Source of the DNA: Dichomitus squalens LYAD-421 SS1
Taxonomy: Eukaryota; Basidiomycota; Agaricomycetes; Polyporales; Polyporaceae
Reading direction: 5' to 3'
DNA: 64,000 nucleotides
Assembly (NCBI RefSeq): GCF_000275845.1
Contig: NW_006766946.1
Location: forward strand, 54,613 to 118,612
Shown here in pieces: positions 44,106-57,400 of the stretch. Position 1 is the stretch's first letter; every line of letters starts with the position of its first letter. Below the pieces are notes generated by a model, which had not been told where the DNA came from, ran no database searches, and was given only the letters and a program-made list of their open reading frames with translations. A program made the position numbers and the translations under genes.

Positions 44106-45680
44106 TCAACTACCATTGCAGAACACGTTCCCATAGACGTCCTGCGCAACTCCGGTAGTGCCCCCGCCCATGACGCCGTCCTCAGTGCTATCCACAAAGC
44201 CGACCCCGTAGCTGTTCGACGCCGTGAATTTCGGCAGTGGGCACTTGAAGCCCAGGAACGCAGGGCACGCGCGGTCCGCAGCGTTGCATGTCTCCAGACA
44301 CGGCAGGAGCGTCTCGTAGTCCGAGTTGAACGGCGGAAGCGTGGGGTTGCGCGGGGTCGCGTTCGCCTGCACAGACTTGATGGCGGGCAGAGGCACCTGC
44401 GGGCCCTGCGTGCTGGAGCCGCTCACCGTCGTGATGCCAGAGGTGGTAGAGTTCTCGGGAGACTCGGTACAGCGAGGGAAGGAGACGGTGCAGAGCCAGG
44501 TGCGGTACGCCGCCTGGCAGTCGGCGCAGGTCACGAGCGGGCTGTAGTGGTCGCGGCCGCAAGCGAGAGTGGTGAGCGTGGTGGTGAGATTCGAGAGGTA
44601 GGAGATGATGGTGTCGGAGACGTTGGAGGGAATTGTGGACGCCGTGTGCGCTGAAGAGGGTGGTTGCGGTGGTGTGAGGGGCACAGCGTAGGATATGGAT
44701 GGGCAGAAGGGAAGCTGATGAAGGAGAGGGCAGTTGAAGGTGGCTGGAAGACAGCGAACATCAGCTGTCTTACGAGGCGGCATGCAGAGGGAGGATACAT
44801 ACGCGACTTGGTCACAAAGTTGATCGGCTTGGACGCTGCCAGTTGTCCCTGCTGCAGCGTATACGCCGTATAGTTCGTTTTAGCGGTAAGACCGCCCAAG
44901 AACCATTCCCACCGCCAACCATTCATATCCCGAAGCCAAAGACCGTCGCTTTGGACAGAAGATAGGGTGATTACGCCTTTAGCAGTCGACCTTGATTTGA
45001 TCGCACAGCTCGTTCGTGGCAGACCCTGGAACGGCGCTGAAGAGGTTGGCGCGAAGACTAAGGTGTAATTGGTGGGGGATGAAGGCTCTGGAGGTATGGA
45101 CAAGTTGGCGGCGGGGAGGGTGTAATTGGGGAAGCCGGGTTGCTGAAATGTCGGCGGATCAAAGGCTGGAGAGAATATAAGGGCTTGATTGGAGGTTGTG
45201 TCCCCCAGGAGCGGATTTGATATCTCAGAGGTTGCGTCTCCAGCAGCTTTTAGCATAGCAATTTGGGAACAGACACAGGGACTCACTGTTTGTGGAGATG
45301 AACACCTCAAATGGCGTTGCCGTACTTCCCTTCACAACTGATACAATCCCACCATTGATGAAGACAAGTTGCTTGCTCCCAAAACCCTCCGGGCCCACCA
45401 CAATCTCGTACGTGTTCACGTTGTCAACATCGGACACGCTGGGCTGAGGTATTGTCGTATCGTTTGTCACGAAGAATCGCGGAGGGTCACTTGACGTAGC
45501 ACATAGCGCAACAGAGACTGTCAATGGGTTCCCGTTCGAAGGTACACTGAGTGTCGGAGGGCTAGGGAGGTTATTCGTGTTCAAGTCGGCGGCGGTATCC
45601 AAGGAGAGCTTTTGTTGAGCCTCGGCAAGCAACAAGAAGGATTGAATGACAGCAAGTAGAGAGACAGGTAACCAGGTCAT
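44106..45680 (-). CDS. MID1: Mid1-like stretch-activated calcium channel subunit
   Basis: ATG 45678-45680 with a signal peptide, MTWLPVSLLAVIQSFLLLAE (cleavage near AEAQQ). An extracellular region follows (LTVSVALCATSSDPPRFFVT, YEIVVGPEGFGSKQLVFING), then after an intron ISNPLLGDTTSNQALIFSPA, then LTAKTNYTAYTLQQGQL. After a second intron comes TFNCPLLHQLPFCPSISYAV. The Cys-rich end is typical of Mid1: TCADCQAAYRTWLCTVSFPR with C spacing, LLPCLETCNAADRACPAFLG, FKCPLPKF, and GVAQDVYGNVFCNGS. About 490 residues with many N-glycosylation sequons. Mid1 works with Cch1 as the high-affinity calcium influx system of the plasma membrane, responding to stress and mating. No Cch1 gene is in the window. 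Divergent from the aldehyde dehydrogenase. Confidence 0.92.
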
Positions 45681-45937
45681 TCCGACGCGCAGTAGAACAT
45701 AGGACAGTAAGGACAGGCTTTTTCAGTGCAATGGGACGTCAACCGTAAAAATCCGTTTTCTGGAGTTGCTACGGGCCACAATATTCTCCTTTTGGTAATA
45801 TAGACGCTATCATACAAGCGAGATCCCGATCTCGGCGGGCCCTGACTCGGAGGTGTGGCGCTGCTCAGACTCATCACCATCCTCCTTCATCCGTCTCCAC
45901 GTGCGGACAAAGTAGGCTTCACATACAGGCAAACATC
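45681..45937. promoter_or_regulatory. bidirectional promoter between MID1 and ALDH genes
   Basis: 257 bases separate the two start codons, so the promoters share this interval. No strong TATA box is seen; an AT-rich patch lies at 45779-45805. Confidence 0.5.
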
Positions 45938-48106
45938 ATGTCTTTGAATCCATCTGGCACGATCATCCAGTCTGATACCGATCCCTCGTCTCAAACGACA
46001 CTCATCCCCCATAATCAGCAGCCACTCGTCATCCGCACCTATCCTTCACTCAACCAATTGGATAAGTGCATTCAGAATGCCGCCGTCGCACAGGAAAAGT
46101 GGGCCCGCGTACCCCTCAAGCAGCGTATCGCGATAGGTCGCAAGTTCATAGTGCGTTCCAATCTTGCTCTGCGATGCAAGCTCAGCCGAATTGGGGGTCT
46201 TTAGGAGGAGTTTGAGAAGATGAAAGAGGAGATCCCTCTGGAGCTCACTCTGCAGATGGGCCGGTACGTGCGCATATATTTCAGCTTGTGTAGTTATATG
46301 CGATCAAGGATGATAGCCCAGTGAAGCAAGTTCCCGGTGAAGTCCGCGGTACACTTCAGCGCGCGGATTACATGCTCTCCATCGCCGAGAAGGCCCTCAA
46401 GGATGTCTCGTTAGCCGATACGGACCAACCAGGCTTCCGTCGCTACATCAAGCGTGTACCTCTTGGTGTTGTCCTCGTTGTCGCACCGTGGAAGTACGTA
46501 CCCCTTCCTGGGGTCTTTGACTGTCCAGCATCCTGACGCTCCCATCCTGCTCCTTGTCCGTGTTGCAGCTACCCTTACCTCGTCATGGTCAACTCCGTCC
46601 TTCCAGCACTCGTGGCGGGAAACTCAGTCATCATCAAGCCTTCTCCCCAGACGCCCCTCTCTGCTGAGCGTTTCGCAGCCGCCTTCCACAATGCCGGCGT
46701 GCCCAAGGATGCGCTTCAGGTCATCCACTTGAGTCCGGAGCTTACGACCAGGGCCGTCCAGCATACGCTGGTTGACTTCGTCGCATTCACTGGCAGCGTG
46801 GCGGGCGGTCGCGCCATGGACATCGCCGCTGCTGAAGCCGAAGGCTTCAAAGGCGTCGGCCTCGAGGTATCTAGACAGTCAACGACTGACTCCCAGTCAG
46901 CTAACATGGGTGGTATATCATAGCTCGGTGGCAAGGATCCAGCGTACGTTCGCGCAGACGCAGACTTGGACTACACTGTCCCTGAACTGGTCGATGGTGA
47001 TGTCCGACCCTTTGAGAGTAGCCGCTACGATGTCCTGAAGCTTCGATTTCCTGCCCAGGTGCCTTCTTCAATTCCGGACAGAGCTGTTGTTCGGTCGAGG
47101 TGCGCATCGCTTCCTGACCGGACTCACCTTTGTGTAGATAACACTCATCATGGTGCGCCTAGCGTATTTATGTTCATGAATCCATCTTCGACGACTTCGT
47201 TGCGAGATTCGTAGAGCTCACCAAGGTAACCCCTGTCAGGCATCGAAGCAATCCAATCATGCTGAAACGCTCCCAGAAATACAAGCTTGGCGACCCGACC
47301 GACCCTGAATACAACCTCGGCCCAGTGTGTAGTGTGGCTAGTGCGGAGCGGATTCGCAAACAGGTCGCTGACGCTGGTCAGTAGTTTCGTGTGATACGTC
47401 GATGAAAGCGGAGCTCATATAGAGTATGTCAGTGGCTGCCGGTGCGAAAGCGCTCATTCCAGAGGACTTGTTCCCTGCTGCGACATCGTAGGGAGATTAT
47501 TTCCCTCTCGAGACGCTACCCTCACCACCTCTACATCAGCGGAACCGCTTTCGTGGCGCCACAGGTCCTCATTGATGTTGACCATTGTATGTGTCTATCA
47601 TTTTCGGGACTGAACACCTTATGTTGCTGAATACCCGTCTGCAGCAATGGAACTTATGAAGGTGTGTAAGGGAACGTAGCAGAGCAAGGAGTGTTGCTGA
47701 TCGCGCGTTCTCCACTCCCCTTTAGGAAGAGACATTCGGACCTGTCATCGGCATCCAGAAGGTCGCCTCCGACGTTGAGGCGATTGCGCTGATGAACGAT
47801 TCTCCTTACGGTCTGACCGCTTCTGTGTGGACAAACGCTCAAAACAACCCCGAGTCGGAGGAGGCATTCCTACACTTAGTCGATGAGCTGCAGACGGGTA
47901 CAGTCTTCCTCAACCGGTGCGACTACCTCGACCCTGCGCTCGCGTGGACGGGTGTGAAGAAGAGCGGACGCGGGGTTAGCTTGAGTATCTTCGGTGCGTC
48001 ACAAGTGGCTCCGAGAATCTGATTGCGGTGCTGAAGGGATGTGGTAGGTTACGACCAGCTGACGAGGGCGAAGTCCGTGCATATGAAGATCAAGACCTCT
48101 CAGTGA
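45938..48106 (+). CDS. NAD(P)-dependent aldehyde dehydrogenase
   Basis: About 480 residues over roughly twelve exons, ATG 45938, TGA 48104-48106. Landmarks in order: AQEKWARVPLKQRIAIGRKF; LGVVLVVAPWNYPYLVMVNS; ALVAGNSVIIKPSPQTPLSA; FTGSVAGGRAMDIAAA; the catalytic Glu region GVGLELGGKDPAYVRADADL; the nucleophile Cys in AFFNSGQSCCSVERIYVHES; KYKLGDPTDPEYNLGPV; APQVLIDVDHSMELMKEETF; GPVIGIQKV; MNDSPYGLTASVWTN; VFLNRCDYLDPALAWTGVKK. Apparent stops (for example TAG at 47489) fall in introns; removing 47488-47539 restores AATSGTAFVAPQ. The family oxidises aldehydes to acids in the cytosol. The pattern is of the broad non-phosphorylating ALDH group; a more precise substrate is not readable. Very intron-rich with exons as short as about 20 nt. 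Tail-to-tail with the SDR gene, 205 bases apart. Confidence 0.9.
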
Positions 48107-48311
48107 GACGTTCGAATACTAGCAAGCCGTGCGAACAGGAGCAAAGCGGGTGAGTTGTATGAGATGAACCACCAAATTCAATGTATCATGGTATGTACCC
48201 TGAAGTGAAACTCGGTCGCACAACTGACCGAATGGAAATCCAGACCACAAGTTACTTGTATCACACATCCTTGATATACACTTCATTGCTATAGTGAATA
48301 TTCGGCAGTTC

Positions 48312-49465
48312 CTACAGCCACTGCTTGTTACCGAATTGCGAAAGGGAAGCCCCCGAATCCTTCGGGCCCACTTTGTCAATCACCTGGCGCATGTACTTGA
48401 CTGATTGCTCCGGGGTGAGCGGTACCCCGTCCCAGTGGGGCGAGTGCTTCTTCAACTTGTTGACCGTGTCTTGGTAGGCAGTGATCTGCTCCGGGGTCGC
48501 TGTGCACGTATAAGTGACTTAGCGTGACGCCATGACCTTCATGGGTTTGAACACTGCTTACGCGGCGCAGTAGCGGTGTTGACGAGCCCGGGGCTGAGGG
48601 AAATGAAGGTGAAGCCCTCCTCATGCAAGCGGCCTGCGTACTGGGCGACGACAAGGTTGACGGCAGCCTTAGATATGGCGTAGGCGGGGTTTACGGTGAA
48701 GCCGGATCGAATGATCACGTCCGGGTCAGCGAGACCTGTGGAGAGTGTGATGACCTTCTTGATGGCGCTCTTGCGGAGGAGAGGAAGGAAGGCGTTGATA
48801 GCGTGGACGACTCCAACAACGTTCGTGCGATACTATGCGATTGGGGTTAAGTTCATACCCCTGGCTAGGAGCGACGGAGAGGACGTACGGTGTTGAGGAG
48901 GTCGTCCTCAAGTAGCTTCTCGCTAGGGCTGTGGACAATGTTGTCAGTCGTCATTTGCTGAGCATGGAGGCGCTATTGCTTACTAGTCTGGCAGAGATAA
49001 GGCAACGCCCTCCGTATATATGTAGGCCCCGTTGTTGATGAGATAATCCAACGACCCGCCTGTGACGTTTCCAATCTCAGCAGCGGCTTCCTGCGGGTGA
49101 CTCCGTAAGGATGGCAACGTCTGCGGTTGAATTTAAGCACCTACTTTGATAGAGGTTACATCGGCGAGGTCTCCTTTCACGATTTGCACGTTGTTGTGCT
49201 TGAGAGTCTTGATGGCCTCCGCAAGAAGGGGAGAGTTGTTGGGGCTCCGCACGACCGCGAAGACTTGGTTGTCTTTGTCTTCAGCCTGTTTGCGCTCATG
49301 TCAGCACTTTGACTCCGACATGCGAGACAGAACAGAATGCTCACAAACTGGCGGACAAACTCAAGCTGCCATATGAGAGAGAAAGGGTCAGTAACGTTCC
49401 TGAGATGGTGCTCAAATACTTACACCAATACCACGTGATGCACCGAAGACAGCGTAAGAAGGCAT
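48312..49465 (-). CDS. short-chain dehydrogenase/reductase (SDR)
   Basis: ATG 49463-49465, stop TAG at 48312-48314, about 255 residues in at least six exons. The Rossmann start is MPSYAVFGASRGIG, giving the TGxxxGxG-type motif as GASRGIG. It is followed by LEFVRQF, VFAVVRSPNNSPLLAEAIKT, VQIVKGDLADVTSI and, for the NNAG position, LDYLINNGAYI. The next exons read RTNVVGVVHAINAFLPLLRK and KKVITLSTGLADPDVI; the catalytic YxxxK is YAISKAAVNL, and FTFISLSPGLVNT follows. The end is GNKQWL. A classical SDR using NAD(P)H; the substrate cannot be deduced. TATAAAAG on the minus strand (plus-strand 49564-49571) lies about 100 bases upstream of the start and is a good TATA box. Confidence 0.88.
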
Positions 49466-50557
49466 GCTCAAGGGTGAGGTTTGTAGCTTGCTGAGATGGG
49501 AGGTTGACTGTATGCGAAAGCTAGCGGGAGAGAACTGGTCCTACTCCCCTACTCGGGACGTCGCTTTTATACCACGGTCCCTCTCCTACTCTATTCCATA
49601 ATTTCATACGATGAATCAGCCAAGGACTATGGCCGGGCCATGACCGCACATAACGAATTCTGTCGTCGAGTGTCGTCGAAACACTCAACATACATACCTT
49701 CCAAACTCAGAAAGACCGGAGAACGGGTCTTGGTCAGGCTGACAAAGCGCAAACGTCCCACGCCCTTCCAGGGCCCGGTTACCGGCACAGTGTCGGACTT
49801 GCATGCGCAAGCCACATCAACCGCCGATTGAGCAGCGTAAGCCTGATGAGCTTCAGTGCACTTTCTGCTTGTACCCAGTTGCCACAGCCTCTGTCCACTA
49901 GAATGTTGGTGCGGAAAGTGGAGCCTCGATATGGAGCAGCGCCCTCCGTACCGGTCTCTTTACTCCATCTGTACCTCGACAGAGAATGTGTCTCCGTCCA
50001 GAGACCTCTGTCTCCATCTGGATGAAGATGGACCCTCTCCCTCCACATAGTCGTGATCAAAGCCCATGGCTAGAGGTATGTGAAGACTCAGCGGACAGAT
50101 TTTCGCACAAGCGCTATTTTGTAGCTACACACGCTTGACGTCTTCTGGTGGGTTTTGTATACGATGACTGATTTGAGAATCAAATTTCTATGGCAGAGAC
50201 GGCGAGAGAGGGATGAGAGCAGCGTGAGCCTCTGGCGCCTTGAAATGCTAGCGACTAGGAATCCACCTCGCACCGTACCTTCTTAACATCATTAATTTCA
50301 TGAGTCAGTCCATTTTGTCAAAGTTGCCCGAGCAACTACGCTCATTCTTACCTTCTTATGCGCCTCCTGAACTCATATTACGGATATCATACACCCAGAG
50401 CCGGACGGACAAAGTCTCTCTGGATGGAGACACGGTCGAGTTGCACCTGCCGAAGTCTAGCATTTATCGTTATTTCGGGCATTCCTAACAACGATTCTAC
50501 AGAAATAACGCAAGTAGTAGTTCCGCCAACATTCTGGATACACTGGAGATATATGCT
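49466..50557. promoter_or_regulatory. SDR promoter and gene-poor spacer
   Basis: The TATA element of the SDR gene is at 49564-49571 (minus strand). The rest, up to the DUF6533 stop at 50558, holds only short frames without protein character. Confidence 0.4.
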
Positions 50558-52424
50558 CTAGACCACCTCTTCCACAGTATCCAGACCCCTCAGCGTGTTG
50601 GACGACGCCCTCGTTCCAAAGTCCAGCGCGTTTACCTCTTGCATCTCGTTGACCGACTTCCCCTTCTCCACAGGCTCCTCGAGATATTCCGTCTGAGTGG
50701 TGCCCACAAAGTCGGATTTCTCCGCGTAGTCTTCCGAATCCTCATCGGCCGTACCTAGTAAGTCTTCTGGCGCGATGTCGGCGGAGAGCGACCCGACTAT
50801 ACGGTCGAACACGACCGAGCTGATGTTCGTGCGCGAAGACGTCTCGGGAAGACCCTCGTGCGAGTCGGAGGAGTCCATGTCGAGGGACGCGCGATCGGCG
50901 GCTTGCAAGTGAAACAGGAAGCGAGAGATGAGGATCTTCGTCATTCTGAGAACGTTGCAGTTAGCCATAATCTTGGCCGCTTCGACTTGTGAGCCGTTGG
51001 CCAGAGCGCCAGAAAGGGTGCTTACGGCTCTGTAAGCTCCGTGACGATGCTGGTGTCCTGCAGCACTATGGTTTCCTAGACGTAGATTGTTGGATGAGAA
51101 TGCCCGGAGACTCACTTTCTTGAAATAGGCGGGACGAGCTCACCGAGAGAAGCGTCAACGTGAAGTGCAGAACTTGAGGATCCCGATGACTCTGCGCCAA
51201 TGGCCCCATATGTAGTCAACCTCAGACACCTGCCGGAACCAAGCACTGCGTACACGAAGTAGATAGTTCCTGTGAAGACCATTATATCAGTAATTCTTGG
51301 CCTGACATGAACAGGTATCGCGACATGTTCACCATCACGGAGGAGGACCGTGCTGAACGAGTTCTTTCTCCCCGCATCCCCCACCTGTCGTGGACTATAC
51401 AGTCGTCGCCACGTCAGGAAAATGAGGAGGCAGTCGGCTGCGATCAGACATGTTCGAGACGCGATCACAACTTCAAGGATGAAGGTTCAGAGAAAATCGG
51501 ACTTCGACTGAGCAGTCGCGAAGCGATGACTTACATCTAGGAATCAAGACAAGGTTAGCATCCCTGATTTGTGATCAGCGAAGTTCGTCAGGTACGTACG
51601 ATCGTTCCTGCTGCAGGGTGACGGTATCGGACAATTGGCAACCGAGGATAGGCAAGTTCACCCCTGTAAAGTCGAAATGGAAATCGACCTAGTAAGGGGC
51701 TCAACGATCGTGGCATTTGCAATCCAACGGGGAGCATGTCGCACGTAGTTCATGGCGATCGGGACACATGCGAGCAGGAATATGAATGTGGACAGCATCC
51801 AACTGTTGCAGAGTGCGAACGCGCGCAAACCGGAGAACGCTTGAAGCTGATCAGTATTGTGCACTCACATATCCACCAAGGACGTTTTAAGTCACTCACC
51901 TGCGAAGACGAAATAGGGGATCATCTCAATCGACAGGAGGGTCCTTTGCATGAGCAAGCAACTATGCAAGGATGAGTATCATTGCCTCCGTAGGCCGAAT
52001 GAAAGGGGAGTACCTCTATTGAAAACGAAGCGTGAGGGGCCATAGCCGAAGCAACGTCAATTTGCGTACCTCGTCAGAAAGAGTGATTGCACTCAGCATG
52101 TCAAGTAGATAGAGGAGCAAAGAGATATATCTGTTCAAATAGAGTAGGATCGCGGCGCCGTTGATCTTGCGTCCCCAGAAGTACTTGGCTTCATAGCCAA
52201 ATGTGATGATGTATTCGTAGACGAACAAGCCTACGTAGTAAAAATCCGTCAGAGACTCAACGAGTGGCGATGAATTGCAGCACATACACACTACTGCGAC
52301 TTGTATGCGAGTAGCCGTTAGACTTCATATACATCAACGTCGACATCCGTTGGGTGACTTCTAAATTGACATACTATTCACTGTATTGAGGTACCGTGAG
52401 GCCGTCGATGGTGGCGGACGACAT
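50558..52424 (-). CDS. DUF6533 multi-pass membrane protein
   Basis: Likely start MSSATIDGLT (ATG 52422-52424), then the DUF6533 block DFYYVGLFVYEYIITFGYE, AKYFWGRKINGAAILLYLNR, YISLLLYLLDMLSAITLSDE. Later exons give further membrane segments (AFSGLRAFALCNSWMLSTFI then FLLACVPIAMNYV; ASRTCLIAADCLLIFLTWR; STVLLRDGTIYFVYAVLG) and a short cytosolic loop before ILISRFLFHLQAADRASLDM. The tail of about 120 residues is acidic and Ser/Thr-rich (APEDLLGTADEDSEDYAEK), ending TLRGLDTVEEVV. The family has about seven membrane spans and is greatly expanded in agaricomycetes; no molecular function is established. Two or three introns are less clean than in neighbouring genes (51250-51300 and 51890-52080), so exact residues there are uncertain. 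Confidence 0.8.
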
Positions 52425-54466
52425 GGCAAATACCAGCTGCGCTCGAGGAAGCTGAGGCCTTCGAGGAGGTGAGATGGTCACAAGGGGAGTCCCGCATGAA
52501 GGAGACGGGCTCTTGTATCGTGAGGACCCGCCAATCGCGGCGATTATAGAGAGATGTGCATGAGCGCACTCACCTCTAGAGCCCCTGGTTCCCATACCGA
52601 AGGCACTTCTTATCAAGGCCGCGCTCTCTTTGAGATGATTACTAGGTTCTCTTTGCACCCGGCTCCACACTGATCACAGAATGTCAACCAAGGGACGATG
52701 GCCACCATAAGATCAGGCATATCGACGACCAAAACGCGTTGTATCATCATATAAGTCAGCCGTGCTCACCGGAGGCGAATTGGAAGAAGGCATATTGGCA
52801 CCGAACCAGGGTCTCAAAATACCCCGCGTCCTTCTATGCACCTCGCCCTCAGGGACCAGGCCCGGCACTACGCCATACAGCAGGAGGATCGTGGTTATCT
52901 ATTTTCGTTGTGATAATCTGCCGATCTTCCTCCTGTCCGCCGGAACAGCGGCTAAGAGTCCGGACGCCACGAGTTGTCCGCCCCGAGCATACTGAACTGC
53001 TCGAGTTTGCCGCCTCTCTGTTCACGTCATCCTTTCCTGCAACAATTAAGCAACATAATGACGATTATGACCATAGAACCGAGCCTACTAGAATCATCGG
53101 CGACGAACGCAGCCTTCAGTTTGAGGGCATACAACGTTGAGCGTCCGACCCACCGATGTAGTCGCCTGACCGTGAGCGTGAGGATAGACAGCCATCTTCG
53201 GACGATTCGACAGGACTTTGGAGATCGGTGGCCCGTCTTTCACCTGCACAACCCTTCGAATCACTCCACCAATGTGGCAGATGGTGAGCTAGGACAGCCG
53301 TACACGGCCCTATAATCAGGAGCTCAGTGAACTGAAACTCAGGAGGACGTACAGCGGTTCCGTGCGAACCATGACGAGACTGAGTCGGGCCGCTGTGCAT
53401 ACCGGGGATGAACACGAGATTCTAGGTTGTGTCCATGGCCTGAACCAGTGTGAGCAGAACTGTCAATCACCTACTCATGAACGCATCCTGAGCTTTGCAT
53501 CATGTTGTTCTGAGGTGGATTGCCTACAGATGAGAAGTTGAACTGCTCCCGTCGCCTGCTGTCAATTTAGCTCCAAATTATGGGTCTGAATGAGATCTAG
53601 AACGACATCCGGACGGTCTTGGTAAAATTGACTTATTGAATGGTGCTTACTTTGGTTTGAGAATCAGCCGACGTGTCGCCGCAGAATAAACACGGACGTG
53701 GTACGCACGATTTGCAACATATTCGTTACACAGGGCACTCGTTTCCGTTGTACGCAGCGAGTGGAGAGATCACAACGCCCATGGCATGCATGGCTGGATG
53801 TCATAGATATCGGAGGGCGAGAACGTGGCGCTCTGGGAGCGGCATGCTACCGTGCAAAAGCAAGGTGTCGCAACATAGCAGCCCTGCTCGCAGGGAATCG
53901 GACAGATTATGGGGATTACGGTATAGATTGCTTAGGCACCTGTTGTGATTTTCGTGTAAGGACTGCGAAGGCCTTAACATGTGTGATTGACGATAAAGAG
54001 AAGTATGCGAGGAGACAGCGGTCGTTGTCTGCGGCTATTATGTGGTAGTTCGGAGCCAGGTGCAGATAAGTCAGGTGAAGAACACTCACTTCCGAAGAGC
54101 ATGCAGACTGGTGAGTCCCTTCTCCGAGCCCGGTATACATGGACGTTGTTCCTGAAGCTAAGTGCATGAGACTGCTACGTTCGTTGCCCGATGCGAATGA
54201 CAGTGGAATCTCTTTGTTGCTGGTCGACTCGAGTCGGAAGCACACGACCGTTTGCGGCACGTTGTACTGGTGGGGTGATTGGCATGCCAGAGAGGCGCTC
54301 GCCTGCCCAAGAGAGATCTGAGATTTCACGTGGGGTCCTGTCTCCGGTGAAGCGGCCACTTCCAAGGTGTGGCTGAAAGCTCAGTACATACTTCAACTTG
54401 GTCAATTTCGACGTCGCGGACGACTCCTGCCACGCGGCACTCTCTCCATCGCCGCGCAGACGCGAC
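52425..54466. other. intergenic, no gene recognised
   Basis: Two kilobases without a supported gene. Frames on both strands (for example 52739-53140, 53673-54048 and 53916-54365) are Arg/Ser-rich or otherwise of random composition and do not join by splice signals. The PEX1 promoter must lie at the right end; no TATA element is evident there. Confidence 0.35.
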
Positions 54467-57400
54467 ATGCCCCGTCATTGCCGGATACACTTTGTCTCCC
54501 TCCATTCTTCCCTCGTCAATCTCCCAATATCCCTCTATGGTCCGCTGGTAGAGCGAGGCATCGTGAGTCCACTCGCCCGCACCTCCGCTTGATGCGATGG
54601 TCACACTACGCTCTGCAGCGACCCCAAGGGCTTGCAGTCCATCTCAAGCTGGTCTCCAGCAACAAGACTTCGTTCAACTCAAAGGATGCTGCCAAGAAGC
54701 CCGAAGCATATGTCGGGTGGACAGGGCTCGCCTCGTCATCCTCTCTCGCTCACTTCAACTCCGGGAACGCTGGCGAGAGAGGCCTAGAGACAGTTGAGAT
54801 AGATCCTCAATATGCTGAGGGGTTGGGCTTCGCTTCGGGCGATGTGGTATGTCCGCACTTCTCCCTCTCCCGAACGTCCCTTTCATACGGTCCCTCCACG
54901 ACCCAATGTCAGGTGGAAATTGGTCTGCTCCATGACCTCGCCTACGCAAAGTCTGTAGCCACCGAACCCGCCACGTCCGACGACTGGGAGATACTGGTCA
55001 GTGCATAGCCAGGCGCGTTTGGCCCCTGCCCTTCCTGCCCGGCTTGAGAGCTGACTATCCACACAGGAATTGCATGCCTCCCACGTAGAGTCTACCCTGC
55101 TTTCACAAGTGCGCGTCGCCGTCGTGGGGCAGGAGATTGACGTATGGGTGTTGGGTCGGACACGCGTACGACTCAATGTTGGTGAGTTGTGGCAACCCTC
55201 AAATCCATTCTCGCGTATGACGGTATGCTCACTGTACGGCCAGTTTCGCTGGAGCCCTCGACCGGAAAGCCGCTGCTTCTGACCTCGAATACGGAAGTAA
55301 GCATCGCGCCCAAACTTCGCTCGAAACAGAACGCAGCCTCGGAGGCGAAGGGTGGTACTGGGAAAGCCCTAGGCGTCCCTCACGGGTCTGGGCAGGCTTC
55401 CCCACCAGAGAAGAGTAGAGCTCCCCGTCAAGCCCGGACCCTACGACTGCTCCCGCACCGACTCTTTCCCAACGCGCCCTCGTCTCATCCGGATACTGGT
55501 TTCGCATACGTTTCCTATAAGACGCTGTTGTCACTCTACCCTCAGGGCGTTCCATCTCAGTTGCAAGGATGGAGAGCGACTTCCAGGCGCGTAGCCCCTC
55601 CTGCAGGTCCAGACAGAGAGGCTGCTCCGGCATCTCCGGCTCCAGCCCCTCAGGCGCGAGTGCTGGTACCCAACGGCGAAGCTTCGTCATCAAAAGGGCC
55701 TAAGTTGATTGATGAGTCGAAGAATGAGGTGGTCGTGGTATGGTCCCCGGACGTTCCTGTGCCAGACGGCCATGTAGTCCTGTATCCTGTCTTAGACCAC
55801 GCAGAGGACTGGGATATGATACGGTACGCATGCATGGACTATCGTCAAGTGCCCTCAAACGCTCATCGTATTCAGATTGATATTCATCAAGGAGGATGGC
55901 GGCTATCCTATTCCTCCTTATCAGCGGACGAGCCTGATGGTACCAGACAAGTAGGTCGTTACTGGGACATACTCGCTTTCCGCAGGCTGACAGATCGCTA
56001 TAGGCTGAATACAAGTGCATCGCACGGTTTAGCCGGAGTGGAAGAGACTTTCGCTAAATGCACGCAGTTCTGCTTGACATCTTTTGCTCTCCACGCTTTC
56101 AACAAGAGGGTACGAGGTGGTACGTCCTACCCTCCTGCTTCAGCTGAACGAGCGCTCGACGTTCCTCTAGTTCCTGGGCTTCTTGTGACTGGGCGAAGCG
56201 GCGCTGGCAAGACGGCTCTGCTGCATGCTGTCTCGAAGGCGATGCAACATGATCCCAGAACGCTCACCTGTGAGTTGCTATGTACTCGCTTCTGCAAAAA
56301 GCAACGGAGCTCAGAGATTGTTGTATGCAGACACGCTCTACGTCGACCTGAGTCGATTCAACGGCTCACCAGTGGCTAAGGTGCGGTCCCAAATGAAGTA
56401 TTGGATGGACAAGGTATCCTGGCACAAGCCCTCCATCCTGATTCTCGACAACATCGACAAGCTGATGGGAACCGAGCTGGAGGTGAGTCCTGTCCGCCGC
56501 TCTCATCCGCCCACTCCAGTGAATGTCGAGCATATGCAGCACGCGGACTCGTTCCATACGCGACACGTGACGGAGTTGTTCTTGGCACTGTACGGCTTCT
56601 CTGCACGCTCGGCCGCACCCAACGCGAGCGGCGTCGTCCTCCTCGCCGCTGCCGAATCGCAGGCGTCCCTCCACCCGCTCCTCAATTCCTCTCACCTGTT
56701 CCAGGAGGTCGTGAATCTGAAGCCACCGTCGAAGGATGCCCGAAAAGAGGTACGCCGCTGTCTCTCCGCATCGTCCCCTGACGACTCGATACCAACGGTC
56801 CGACAGGTCCTCGCGCACCTGGTCAAGGAGCACATGGACTCATCAAACATCGCCCAAGACCCGGCAGCCCCGCTGAACTACACCGCGCTCGCGACGCAGA
56901 CCGAGGGCTACTCCGTGACGGACCTCAAGGACCTCGTCGCGCGCGCTGTCCATCGTGCGGCTATCCGGTCGTCCGAGCTGCAGCTCAGCACGCACGAAGA
57001 GCCGCAGCAGGTGCGTCCCCCTCCTCCGTTCGCTCAATCGCGGCATCTGTGCGAGCGAGAGAGTCTATCCTACTGACTACCTCGCGCAGACGACACTCAC
57101 TCCCGCGGACTTCTCCGCCGCCCAGGTCGACTTCGTGCCGCACTCGCTCCGCGACGTGAAGCTCCAGAAGTCGGACATCGCCTGGGCCGACATCGGCGGT
57201 GCGTGGTTCTCTGCAGAGTGCTCAGACGGACTCTGACAGTTTCCGCGTGCGACAACGTTCAGGTCTGCGGGAGACGAAGCAGGTGCTGCGGGAGACGCTC
57301 GAGTGGCCGACCAAGTACGGGCCGATCTTCGCGCAGTCGCCGTTGAGGCTGCGGTCAGGGTACGCATACGTCTTCTATCTACTCGTCGCAGACGGAGGTG

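Noticed and set aside
47470..47560. Premature TAG in the aldehyde dehydrogenase
   Set aside because: It lies in a 52-nt intron (47488-47539); removing it restores AATSGTAFVAPQ.
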